Shown: one piece after another, positions 23,298-34,028 of the stretch
Layout of the letters: each line of letters starts with the position of its first letter
How positions within the stretch are numbered: position 1 is the stretch's first letter
From: Panicum virgatum
Taxonomy: Eukaryota > Streptophyta > Magnoliopsida > Poales > Poaceae
Assembly: GCF_016808335.1 (NCBI RefSeq)
Contig: NC_053153.1
Coordinates: 16,131,033 to 16,195,032, forward strand
Direction: 5' to 3'
Length of the DNA: 64,000 nucleotides
The notes under the pieces: generated by a model
Database searches by the model: none
Seen by the model: only the letters and a program-made list of their open reading frames with translations
What the model was told of the DNA's origin: nothing
Translations under genes and position numbers: made by a program

Positions 23298-24951
23298 TAA
23301 AAGCATCTAGGCCCTTAATTTGAGTTTTGGTAATTAATGACAACGGTTTGTGGATTAACGATTTCATTTGAGATAATGAGTAAAGGTTGATTCGCGGATG
23401 AAAGAGATTTGGTTGTGAACGTATGGAATTTTGGAGATGATGAGCAAAGCTCGGGCTCAAGGCAAAGGTAAAATAGGGCTTTTATATTTTACCGGTCACA
23501 AGGCGTTTAGTGGATGAAAAGTGACCGTATTTGTTGGATAAATAGCCGTACTATCAAGAGGGGTTGTGTACTCATGCTTGACGGGTCTTTAGTGTCATTT
23601 TGCTTAAAATGTCTAGTTGCATGCGTGAGGGCTAACGGCGTTTTGAAAAGATTTGAAAAAGACTAAGTTTGAGAGCTGACTGAGTAACGGCGGACAGTCC
23701 GCACCCGAGGGGCGGACAGTCCGCGCCCGTTCCAGAGAGCTTGCAGTGGCTCTGGTGGGCTGGCGGACAGTCCGGCCCAGGTGGGCGGACGGTCCGCCAC
23801 TATATTTCAAAATTGTACCAGAAAGAGTGTCTCTCTGGTGGGCTTCAAAGTTGAACGGCGGACAGTACACCCATGCGGCGCGGACGGTCTGCCGACTAAT
23901 CTTAGATTTGTACCAGCGAGGTTGTTTCTCTGGTTTGGGCTGAAAAGTGAACTGCGGACAGTCCACCCTTGGGGCGCGGACGGTCCACAGGCTAATTCGA
24001 ATTTATACCAGAGAGCTTGTTTGTCTCTGGTGAGTCAGATCTCTTAACTGCGGACGGTCCGCCCCTGGGGCGCGGACGGTCCGCCGGGGTTTAACAGCTA
24101 GTTCTGACACGCATTAAATGCACTCTGACTCACTGGTTTATAACGGCGGACGGTCCGGTTTTTGAAATGCGGACGGTCCGCGATTTCGCAGAAAAGAGTG
24201 TAACGACTAGTTTTTGGAGGGATGTCTATATATACCCATTGCCCGGCCTTTGGGTGCCTCTCTTAGCCATTTGGACTGCATACTTGACATCATAGAGCTA
24301 AGGCATCCCTCCCTCACACACACTTACTTAGAGATTGCATTCTTGAGAGTGTGAGAGCTTCCTAGTGCATTGCATCAAGAGTTTGAGCTTTGTGGCACTA
24401 GGGAAACTTCGAGCAAGCGTCATCGACTTGTTACTCTTGGGAGTTGCCCCTCCCTAGACGGCTTGGAGAAGAGGATTTCGTGGAGCTCCTCCAAAGAGAT
24501 TGTTGAGGAGCCCCGATTTCGGTTGTGAGAGGTCTTGTGCTCACCTCACCGGAGTGGTGAAGAGCAACTCTAGTGGAATCGAGGTGTGGAGCGGTTCCTT
24601 GATTCAAGCCGGCTCAAGATCAAGAGGTTCTTGATAGAGGAGCGGTTGATTCTTGGAATCCACCTCAACGTGGATTAGGGGTGACCGACAAGTCATCGAC
24701 ACTACGGGATAAATTCTTGTGTCAAGATTGATTACTTCTCTTGCTCACTTTAATTCTTGTTTTTACTTTGAGCAATTTACTTTACTAGAGCTTGATTTGT
24801 ATCTTGTCACCCTAGGTTGCAAACCCATCTAGAGATAGTAATAGCATGACATAGGGCTTTCCTTTGTTACTAATTAAATTTCTCTAGTGTTGTTGGTTTT
24901 AGATTTTAAACCGCCTATTCACCCCCTCTAGTCGGTGTTCTTGATCCTACA
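23298..24951. mobile_element. solo LTR (Sirevirus-type) nested in the 3' LTR, 1654 bp
   Basis: The 5-bp duplication ACGCC flanks it exactly (23293-23297 and 24952-24956), and the sequence across the empty site matches the partner LTR without a gap. It ends in CTACA, and the start TAAAAGCATCTAGGCCC resembles the TG-starting LTRs of grass Sireviruses with one base changed. Only one LTR is present, so the internal part was lost by recombination. It contains an array of GCGGAC(A/G)GTCC palindromes (23690-24180). Confidence 0.88.
23690..24182. repeat. array of GGAC(A/G)GTCC palindromes in diverged ~115-bp repeats
   Basis: About a dozen copies of a (G)CGGAC-N-GTCCGC-type palindrome occur in pairs, separated by diverged spacers that carry a TTGTACCAG...TCTCTGGT block. 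The array lies in the solo LTR. Palindrome clusters in LTRs are a described trait of Sireviruses. Confidence 0.8.
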
Positions 24952-25106
24952 ACGCCACAGCTGCCGCCCGGCCTGAGCTCCTCCACGGCAGCTCACCGTC
25001 GACACTCGACGTCCGTGTACCTGCAACCAAAGACCAAGCGCACGATCACACCGCACGGTTGACAATTCACTCATCACAGGAAGGATAGAGTACTCAACAT
25101 TCCTCA

Positions 25107-25120
25107 ATCTCCCCCTTGAT
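25107..25120 (-). other. polypurine tract of the Sirevirus-like element
   Basis: On the minus strand ATCAAGGGGGAGAT directly precedes the TGAGGAATG start of the 3' LTR, the expected place for second-strand priming. Confidence 0.85.
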
Positions 25121-25135
25121 AAGTGCATTGTCAAC

Positions 25136-26601
25136 TGTTGGCGCTCCTTAAGTATCCGTTTTATCCCTTGTTTATCCTTGATAATGGCATGAATTCAATA
25201 TCAAAATCACTAACCGTCATAACCCCGGCCTAATTATTGGTCATTTTCACATATGCACATATATTTTGGAGGAACTTCATTTTTGCAGGTTTTTGGCCTA
25301 TTTTGGAGCATGAAATGACGAGGCCCGTGATTGAGCGCTAACACGGAGAAAGACGAGGGCCAAAGCCCAAAAGGGAGGACCAAAGCCCATGTTGATTCGA
25401 AGCCCATTCACGCACATCCATCCTCCAAGAGAGCCCAAAGGACCGAGCCCACGAAGATGAGATCAAGATACTTCAGGATTAAGCAAAGCAGATGAAGATT
25501 TAAGGAAGGATTCCCTATCCTATCCTTTCCTCGAAGATATCTCCAAGATAACGACGTCCAAAGGGGTGTAATTGTGAAGGACAGAAACTCTAAAAGATGC
25601 GAGGAGTCTACACGTGAAAAATGAGACCGAGGTGAGCCCGAAAAGGGGTAGGCCGGCCGGCCTAGGCCTATGGGGCCGGCCGGCCCAGCCCGTTTTCGAG
25701 TCGGTTTGGCCTCCCCTTCGACCGGTGGCTTCCTCGGCTTATAAATAGCTCGCACCTTATTCAACTCGAGGCATCCATCCAACCAGAACTCGACGAAAAC
25801 CTAGGGCCAAGACCGGAGGGAGACGACGGCCGCCGCAAGTCTTCGAAGTTGTCTAGGAGATGGCTTAGGCCATCCCTAGCCGCCATGGCCTCCCTGCGTG
25901 GTTGTGTCATGGTGGAGTTCATGAGCTAGTTGGAGTCGTCAATGGTGTATACGCGGTGGTGGCGATCCAAATGAATCTATTATGTGAGTAATGTCTTCAT
26001 GTCATCCGATCTATTTAGCGATCATGTCTCTCCTCTTTCGATTTCGTTCTTGCTTTGGGCGCGCTTATTCCTAGATCTATTCTCGAGATAGATTGCATGG
26101 GGTGTTCTTGTAGCAATGGTGGCTAGGAGTTCATACCGGATCTACCCAAAGGGGGTTCGACTTGCTTCAGGGTATCCCGTTGAAAAGGGGGGCGTCGTGA
26201 CAGGCCGTCTCCACAGAGTAGGTTGGGTATCGAGGGATTGGATTGGAGGTTTTGATTTAAAGAGGCTTTGGATGAGATGCATGTTGAGCTTACTCATTTA
26301 GCTAGAACTACAACTAGAATGCATGTGATAGGTTTAGTTATGCCTTCGGTCATGCTTTATCCTTACCGATGTTCATGGATGAGATCAACCTTCGTACATC
26401 ACTCATATCTATCAAAGGTTCACCTTTTATATGCAATTAATGCTTCATGTTAGGATAGATCCGTTAGATTAGATGGAAAACCCTAGTAAGTTCATTGTTG
26501 ATCCACGGATTGATAAACCTTGGGGGAATACTCTAAGGGAAAAGCTACCACGAATCTTGCGCTTGCGGTATACAAATCGGGGGCGTTAGTGAACGTCAAC
26601 A
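25136..26601. mobile_element. solo LTR of another retrotransposon, 1466 bp
   Basis: Begins TGTTGGCGC and ends CGTCAACA, flanked exactly by the 5-bp duplication TCAAC (25131-25135 and 26602-26606). No internal coding region or second LTR is present. The family could not be assigned from the sequence. It landed 29 bp inside the Sirevirus-like element, next to its polypurine tract. Confidence 0.88.
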
Positions 26602-26606
26602 TCAAC

Positions 26607-27940
26607 ACACCACCTGTAATCAGAGAAGTGATAAAATAGAAACAAGAAAGCGAAGAACTCAAGCAAGTGACAAAAAGCTCAGAAAAGCAGAAACAGACAC
26701 TTACTCAAGCAGAGATCGATCCCCTAAGACAAGGGCAACGGCTCGACGCAATCGATCAAAAGCCAAAAAATGACTCCTCAAAGACAGAGGTAACACTCGA
26801 CGCACTCATGCTGAAAGCGGAGGGAAAGCGAGGAAAACAAAGCAGATACTCCCAAGCAAAGCTTTTCCCTCTCACAAGTGCAATTCTCCCAAAATGATGC
26901 ACTCTCAAAGACCTGTGCACAACAAGTCTCCCCCTTGTTCGATCACATCTCCCAAAAATTCTCCCCTTGTTGGCACATGCACACATCAAGCCTAAACAAA
27001 CCTAAAACTCCCCCTGAAGCTGAGACTCCCCGTGAACAGATGCTATGCAATGAATGCAATGCAGGAGGTGTAAGTGAAAGCATTCAGGGATATAAGGATA
27101 TGAGCAATATCTAGTCACAAGCACGTGTGCTTCCATAAACAAGACCTGCATCTAGCTCAACAGAGTATATCAAATCAATCCAGAGCTAGGAAAGTTCAGT
27201 TTAGGAGAAATAACAGCATCACCCATGATCTATCACTAACAAGTAGGGAAAGGAAAGCAGTGCTAATCATACTCATACAGGTGAGCCAAAACAGCCAAAG
27301 CATGTTGCAAATATTCATTTTTCAATCGAATTATATCAAGCAATTCTTAATGCCACGGGTTGAAAGCTTGTCATGATTTACTTAGCAACGAGGCCAAGCC
27401 TATGCCAAAGACAATCAGAAGCTTAAGACACTCGTTTCAGTCATGCACAGCCTTGCCCGGGTTCTCACAAGTGCAAAGTGAACCGTCCCGAAAGTTCGAT
27501 CAGTGCGACAAGCAATCCTACCTGGATCTTTTCAATCCATTTCAAGAACAGTTCAAGTAATTTTATTAAACTTAGATCATTTCAAGTATGAATTGCTGAA
27601 CGAAAGGCTACACTAGCATGAATAAGATAGCAAAGCATATCAACAAGCCCTAACATGCTAGTAGCCAAGACAGGGTGATCATGTTTTCAGATTTTCAAAT
27701 CAAAATAGCTTAACTCAGATGATGTCATATACACAGTGGAGCAAGCTATACATGATCAAATTTATCAACTCACACTAGCAGGCACTAGAGGATCATAGCA
27801 ATGTATACAAGAATGCTAGTGCAAGTGAGACAATGCAAAATGCAAACATGTACAATGCATATGCACAATGCAACTACCAAACCTAGGAAACGAAGAGAAG
27901 CAAATAAAACCTGCAAAGCTAACCAAAGAAAAGTCAGCGA
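26607..27940 (-). other. non-coding region of the Sirevirus-like element with multiple polypurine-like tracts
   Basis: Between RNase H and the 3' LTR lie about 1.3 kb with no long frame. On the minus strand, purine tracts resembling the functional one recur, for example CAAGGGGGAGA at 26927-26937, CAAGGGGAGA at 26960-26969 and GGGGGAG at 27008-27015. Multiplied polypurine tracts in this position are a described Sirevirus feature. Confidence 0.7.
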
Positions 27941-30900
27941 TCAAAAGGGGTAACAAACCCCAAGCTCCCCTCGCAAGCGAGCAAAGGTGTCCTGCTCAAG
28001 CGGTTTGGTTAGGATATCTGCGGTTTGCCTCTCTGAAGGGACATGGATCAAGTCTATGTGACCTCTCTCATGATTGTCTCGCAGTAAATGGAACCGGATA
28101 TCTATGTGTTTGGTTCTGGAATGTAGGACAGGGTTCTTTGCAATGCTAATAGCGGACATGTTGTCTACAAAGATGGGAACCATACCAAAACTCAATCCAT
28201 AATCCTGAAAGGTTTGTTTCATCCAAAGTATCTGGGAGCAGCAGCTAGCAGCGGCAACATACTCAGCTTCTGTGGAAGAAAGCGCTACGCTAGCTTGCTT
28301 GCGAGAGGACCAAGACACGAAAGATGTACCGAGAAATTGACAAGTGCCGGATGTCGACTTGTGATCCAACCGACACCCACCGAAATCGGCATCAGAAAAG
28401 CCCACAAAAACCAGAGAAGAATCCGCTGAGTACCAAAGACCAAATTCAAGGGTGAACTTCAGATACCTGAAGATGTGTTTCGCCACCTGCCTGTGGGAGG
28501 TGCGCGGAGAAGCCTGGTACCGCGCACAGAGGCAGACGCTGAACGGAATGTCCGGCCGCGTCGTCGTCTGGTACAGGAGGGAGCCGATCATGCTCTTGTA
28601 CTCCTTCTGATCTACCACCTCGCCATCCAAGTCCTCATCAAGCGCCGTCGATGTGCTTATCGGAGTCGGCTGAGGAGGCAAGTCACTCATGTCGAACTTC
28701 CGCAGCAAGTCACTGGTGTACTTGGCTTGATGGACGAACGTGCCCTGGGAAGTTTGCTTGATCTGCAGCCCGAGGAAGAACTGCAGCTCACCCATCATGT
28801 TCATCTCGAACTCCCTGGACATCTGCTCAGAAAACTTGGAGACAAGAGCGTGAGAAGAGCCACCAAAGATAATATCATCCACGTATATCTGAACTAATAG
28901 AAAATCAGTGCCAGATCGCATGAGGAATAAAGTTTTATCCACACATCCCATTTTAAAACCTTGAGCCAGCAAAAATGTTTTCAGTCTATCATACCAAGCT
29001 CTAGGCGCCTGTTTCGAACCGTAAAGAGCTTTCTGAAGTTTATAAACACGGTTTGGAAACTTAGGATTTTCGAAACCAGGGGGTTGTTTCACATAAACCT
29101 CTTCTTCGATAAAACCATTTAAGAAGGCAGATTTCACATCCATTTGGAAAACTTAAAAACCCTTGGAAGCAGCAAATGCAAGAAAGATTCGAATAGCTTC
29201 CAAACGAACAATAGGGCCAAAAGTCTCCTCAAAATCAATACCCTTTTTTTGGCAAAATCCCTGGGCAACAAGACGAGCCTCGTTTCGAACAACCAACCCA
29301 TCCTCACCCTATTTATTTTTGAAAACCCACTTCGTTCCGATGGGATTGCAAGCAGGTGGAGGCTCGACTAAAACCCAAACTTGGTTTCTTTCAAAATTTT
29401 CAAGTTCCTCATGCATGGCATTGACCCAATTAGAATCAGAAAGAGCGTGTCCAATATCCTTGGGCTCAAAAGAGGCAACAAATGCTGAATGACCAAAGCC
29501 AGCGATACTTGTTACCTTGGACCTGGTGACTCGCTCGTTGAGATCACATAGCATCTGTTTAGGTGGATGACGACGCTGAATGTGTCGCGGTGCTTCCCTT
29601 GTCAAAGTCGTCTCCTCTTCAACCAAATCTGGTGACTCCTCTGGTGCAGCTAGTGAAGGCTGAGTCACCTGCTCGATCGGCCCCCGTGAAGTAGACGTAG
29701 TCGGATCGGGGCCGTCATCATCGTCCGAGCTCGTAGCGGAGGCAACTGGGTCCACAGCACGCGTGGTAGCCTCAGCCTCACCCTCCGCAGCTTCTTCTTC
29801 CTCATCTTCAAAGATGGAGGTGCCGAGCTCATCATCTCCTGCAACTTTTAAGACAGAAGAATTACACGGTGCAGTATCGTCGAAAGTGACTTCACAAGTC
29901 TCTCTGACGATGTTAATATCAATAATCAGCACACGGTAAGCTCAGGAGTGAGAGGCATAACCGAGAAAAATGCCGTCAGACGAGCGAGACTCAAACTTAT
30001 CAAGATTTCATTCTTTCAGCACAAAGCACCAGCAACCGAAAACTCTGAGATGGTCAACACGGGGCTGGCGTCCAAATCGTAACTCATAAGAGGTCCTGTG
30101 CATGAAAGCACACAAGAAAATGCGGTTGGACACGGAACAAGCGGTGTTAACCGCCTCAGCCCAGTATTTGCGAGGAGTCCTATCCTCATCGAGCATCGTC
30201 CTCGCCATCTCAACCAGCGTCCGATTCTTCCGCTCTACAACTCCATTCTGCTGTGGAGTGTAGGGAGAAGAATACTGGTGTTCAAGCCCTTGATCACTGC
30301 AAAAGGCGTCAAAACGAGCGTTTTTGAATTCCTTGCCATTATCACTGCGAATCGCTCGCATGGCCTGGGGTAGCTCGTTTTTCAACCTCAAGATCAAGTC
30401 TCGAACAAACTCGAAAGCCTCATCCTTGGTTCTCATGAAAAAGACCCAAGAATAGCGAGAGAAGTCGTCCACGATCACAAGAACGTACTACTTCCCACCA
30501 ACAGACATAACCCTAGAAGGACCAACTGTGTCCATGTGTAGCAACTCTCCAGGGTGAGCGGTCATCACCTGATTAATAGGCGGGTGTGAAGTAGCAATCA
30601 TCTTCCCGTGGCAACACAGATGGAAAACAAGGTCCTTTTCAAACTTCAATTTGGGCAATCCTCGGATTAGGCCAAGTGAGCTAAGTCTCGACAACAAATC
30701 GAAGCTCAAATGTCCAAGTCTCCTATGCAACTTCCACAGATCAGAAGAAGGACCAGCCAACAAGTAACGAGAAGGGCCAAGAGGAGTTCCAGAGAAGTCA
30801 ACCAAGAAAACCCGATCGCGAGGTGTAATCCGGCAAACCAAATCTCCTCTAGAATCGAGAACACACGAACAGCCCTCCTTGAAGCGAACCTCAAACCCCT

Positions 30901-31215
30901 CATCAAGAAGTTGCGAAACAAAAAACAAATTGAACCCAAGGTTCGAAACCAAAGCAACCTCTCTCAGGTTAAAGCGATCAGAACTCGAATAGCGCCAAGC
31001 CCACGTACCTTTCCTCTTCCATTATCTCCGAATACAATGTACTCCTTTGAGCGCATCGGGGTGAGGCTGGAGAACCATTTGTCATTTCCGGTCATGTGGC
31101 GCGAACAACCGGAGTCCATGATCCACCTGTTCTCCAAGTCTCCAACCTGCACATCAGTAGTGAGACAAAGGGTGAGCAAATGTCTCAACACTGGGGTTAG
31201 CAAAGTGAGAAGCAA
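27941..31215 (-). pseudogene. pol of the Sirevirus-like element (protease, integrase, RT, RNase H)
   Basis: Read on the minus strand: the aspartic protease has MDSGCSRHMTG (about 31115). The GAG-pre-integrase domain has the H...C-type zinc-binding block around WKLHRRLGHLS. The integrase carries the acidic residues in HMDTVGP, SDNGKEF and VVERKNR. The reverse transcriptase has MDVKSAFLNG and the catalytic YVDD (about 28880). RNase H has SDADFGG, STEAEY and the ADILTKPL tail, with a stop at 27941. The protease is shifted one frame relative to gag and the rest of pol. Single stops interrupt integrase (near 30487) and the start of RT (near 29146). Apart from these few lesions the segments share one frame, so the element decayed recently. 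Confidence 0.92.
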
Positions 31216-33973
31216 ACCAGTGTCGAGCCATTTGCTCTACAGAAGGGTTAGCAAAACTAGGCAAATTGTATCCCCCGTCCCGTCTACCGCGTGACTGACG
31301 ACCTCCACCGCGAGGAAAGTATGGAGCATCGAAACCTCCTCCAAAGCCTCGGTCCCGTGATCCATAGCCGTACTGAAAACAACCAGGAGCATGACCGGGA
31401 AAGCGACCACCCGCTGGATCACGGTAAGCACCACCGTCTCCCTGTCCTCCACCTACACAGCGCGCCCTAGCATCTTGCCTACCACCACGCCGAGGAGGAC
31501 CATGCACCCGAGCAGAGTACTTATCCGCGTTCCGTCTCTCCTGCTCACGCCTCACAGCCCGCTTCCTTCTGAAGCAAAACTCCTCCAAGTGACCTTCTCT
31601 GTCATAGTACTCGTAGTGGTACCTCACCTCTATCTTGGGAGGTGGAGGCCTCGCCTACGGACGGGGAGGAGCAGCCCTCTTCTTCTGGGCAAACTGAGCT
31701 GCGGCAGCAGGGAGCGTGTCGAGGGGATTCCTCAACTCATTGGGCTTTGGAACCCAAACCTGCTTCTATGGAGGTGTTTTTTGTGGTTCTTTCAGCACAC
31801 CATCCACGGGGTCAACAAGCAAAGGCTGCGTGCTCGTGCTAGCAGTGTTTAGAGCACTAGAAACTCTAGCAGCCTTGCCGATCTTACCATACAACCTATC
31901 AAAGTCTGACTTCGTGTAGGTGTAACCGACCCCAAAGCCATCACCACGCTTGAACTGCTTAATCATCATGCCCAACTGCGGCTCACTGGCAGAAACCCAA
32001 CTAAGAATCGCTCTAAGATAGGTATTCTCATTCTCCAAGTTGGCTTTCTCTACCGCAAGATTATCAAAATCAGAAATCAAACCAGGGCAAACAGAGCAGT
32101 CAATAGGTGGGCTAGACTCCACGACCTTAGTCTTCCCTAAAGACTTAACCAAGGCATTCTTCTCATCTAACTCCGACCTAAGCGTGGGACAAAGCTTACA
32201 AGCACCAAGCAGAACAGGCCTAGACCTAAGCTCCTCTAGTTCACACACAACAGTAGCAAACTTTGACTGTAAAGAAGCTAGATCAGCCTTAAAGATAGGA
32301 CACTCATCACATTCAAGCACATCAGTAACAATGGGAGCGTCCTTAACCAGTTCAAGTTCATGCTTGGCCTTAGCGAGCTCATGAGACTCGTCAGAAAGCG
32401 AAGTCTTAGCAACATCTAAGTTTGCAACGTTCTCATCATGCTTGGCACGGAGAGCAACAAGATCGTTCATGTGAGATATGCAGCCAGCGCACTCATCCTC
32501 ACCAGATTTCTCCCTAGCACAAGCCAGCTCAGTCCTAAGCTTTCTACGCTCTCTAGCTGCTTCCTTAAGCAGCCTCTTCTGGTTGTCGAGAGCGGCGTAC
32601 AACTCCCTAACCTCTGTATCAAGCAGGTCGATTGTGGAGTTTACCTCTGAATCGCTCTCGGATCCAGGAGAAGAGTCGACGTGCGTTGGTGTAGCGTGTC
32701 CACCCGAAGACGCACGAGCACCATCGGCTTCACCCGCCATGGTGCAGAAGCCCTTGCACCGGCTGGCCGCCAAGCGAAGGCCGATGAAGCAGGTGGCTTC
32801 CTTGTCCCGCTTCTTCTTCTTCTTGTCGTCGTCGTCGGAGGTCAGTGAAGAAGAGCGGTCGGTGTCGGAGCTCTTGTCGAGGTCGTTGAGCTGCGCCAGG
32901 AAGGCCCTCTCCCGCTTCTTGGCCTTGTACTAGAAGCGCTTCTTGAGTGACTCCTTGTCGAAGCGTCCTCCCCGGTCACGACTGCGGTACTTGTGGCGCC
33001 GACGCTCCTTGTTGGAGCCTCCCACGTCGCGGTCGCGGTGGCGGTGGCGGTAGTAGTCGAAGTGGTTGTTCTGGCCACCGCCGGACTTCTTGGGGCAATC
33101 GACGATGAAGTGGTTCAAATCGCCGCAGTTGTAGCACCCGGGGTTCTTCTTTCTCTGCCTGTTGTGGTAGACGCGCTGGAACTTGCTGATGAGAAGGCAC
33201 AAGTCGTCGTCGCCCAACATCTCCAGCTGCTCATCTGTAACAGAAGGTAAAGAGGCAAGAGAAAAGCCAAGAGCAGAGTTAGCGTTAGAGCTCGATCCAC
33301 CTGGGCCAGTCACAAGAGCGACGCTCTTGGGAGGAGGGGCACCATTGAGCTTGGCTCGTGTCTGGCTATCCACCTCCGTGGCCTTGAGCTTGCTGAAAAG
33401 CTCATTCACGGTCAGAGTCTCATAGCCAGCAGACTCAATGATCATGTTCTCCTTGAGATCCCACACATAGCGGTCATGTGCGTAGAGCAGCTTGAGGGCC
33501 TTCTCATGCTTTGTGTACTCAAGGGCATCAGCAGATCTGTTCGCATTGACTTTGTTCACAATCGATTGAAACCGACTGAACATATCGTCAATGCTCTCAC
33601 CCGGGCCCTGTGTGAAGTTCTCGTATTCACACCGGTGAGTCTCGAACAGTATGGCCTTCACCTGAGGTGTGCCCTCGTGGTAGTTCTCAAGACACGTCCA
33701 AACCTTGAGGGCTTCCTGAAAACCCTGGACGCGTGAGAACTCCGCACGAGAAACGCCAGCGAACAAGACATTGACAGCCTTGGCGTTGGCCTCGTGCTCG
33801 GACACCTGAAGAGGTGTGGTCCGAACGGCAAGCACCTCGTAAGCCTGGTTCTTGGTGATCTCCCAAATCTCGGCTCCCATGTTTTGCAAGAAGATTCGCA
33901 TACGCACCTTCCAATAAACATTGTCCTCGCCCGCAAACATAGGTATCTTACCAAGACTCGTCATGGTCACCAA
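31154..33973 (-). pseudogene. extended gag of the Sirevirus-like element
   Basis: The first open segment (33973-32930, 347 residues) is a copia gag with a CCHC knuckle, CYNCGDLNHFIVDC. A TAG at 32930-32932 then interrupts, and the same frame continues through a Lys/Asp-rich linker into 335 residues (32773-31766) predicted coiled coil. That part holds four CXXC pairs at residues 95/98, 155/158, 192/195 and 226/229 of the segment. A third segment (31627-31154) carries a degraded second zinc finger (the YDREGHLEEFCFRRKR block) and an Arg/Gly-rich tail. Gag packages the RNA in virus-like particles; extended gag is typical of Sireviruses. Only scattered stops break the frame. Confidence 0.88.
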
Positions 33974-34014
33974 GTGGTTTTCGAACCGGTTAAGGTACTA
34001 AAAACCTCAACCAA

Positions 34015-34026
34015 GCTCTGATACCA
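34015..34026 (-). other. primer-binding site of the Sirevirus-like element
   Basis: On the minus strand TGGTATCAGAGC lies just after the 5' LTR end. This matches the 3' end of initiator Met-tRNA, the usual primer of plant copia elements. Confidence 0.9.
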
Positions 34027-34028
34027 AT

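Larger units (their letters stand above)
21857..25106 (-). repeat. 3' LTR of the Sirevirus-like element (interrupted by a solo LTR)
   Basis: Matches the other LTR (34029-35581) along its length apart from the 1.66-kb insertion at 23298-24956. It carries clustered ACCGGTCAGACCGGT palindromes at 22076-22175 and 22807-22855, with one extra repeat unit at each cluster compared with its partner. Its first bases, expected as TGAGGG, are altered. Transcription from this LTR would proceed toward the zeta-type gene. Confidence 0.88.

Noticed and set aside
22987..23310. Arg/Pro-rich frames in the LTRs (also 35121-35537)
   Set aside because: Same sequence in both LTRs of the retrotransposon; not host genes.
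23613..24047. Frames within the palindrome array
   Set aside because: Produced by the repeats of the solo LTR; repetitive translation without family match.
23690..24182. Regular palindromic repeats that look CRISPR-like
   Set aside because: Spacers are themselves diverged repeats, no cas genes exist, and the array lies inside a plant LTR.
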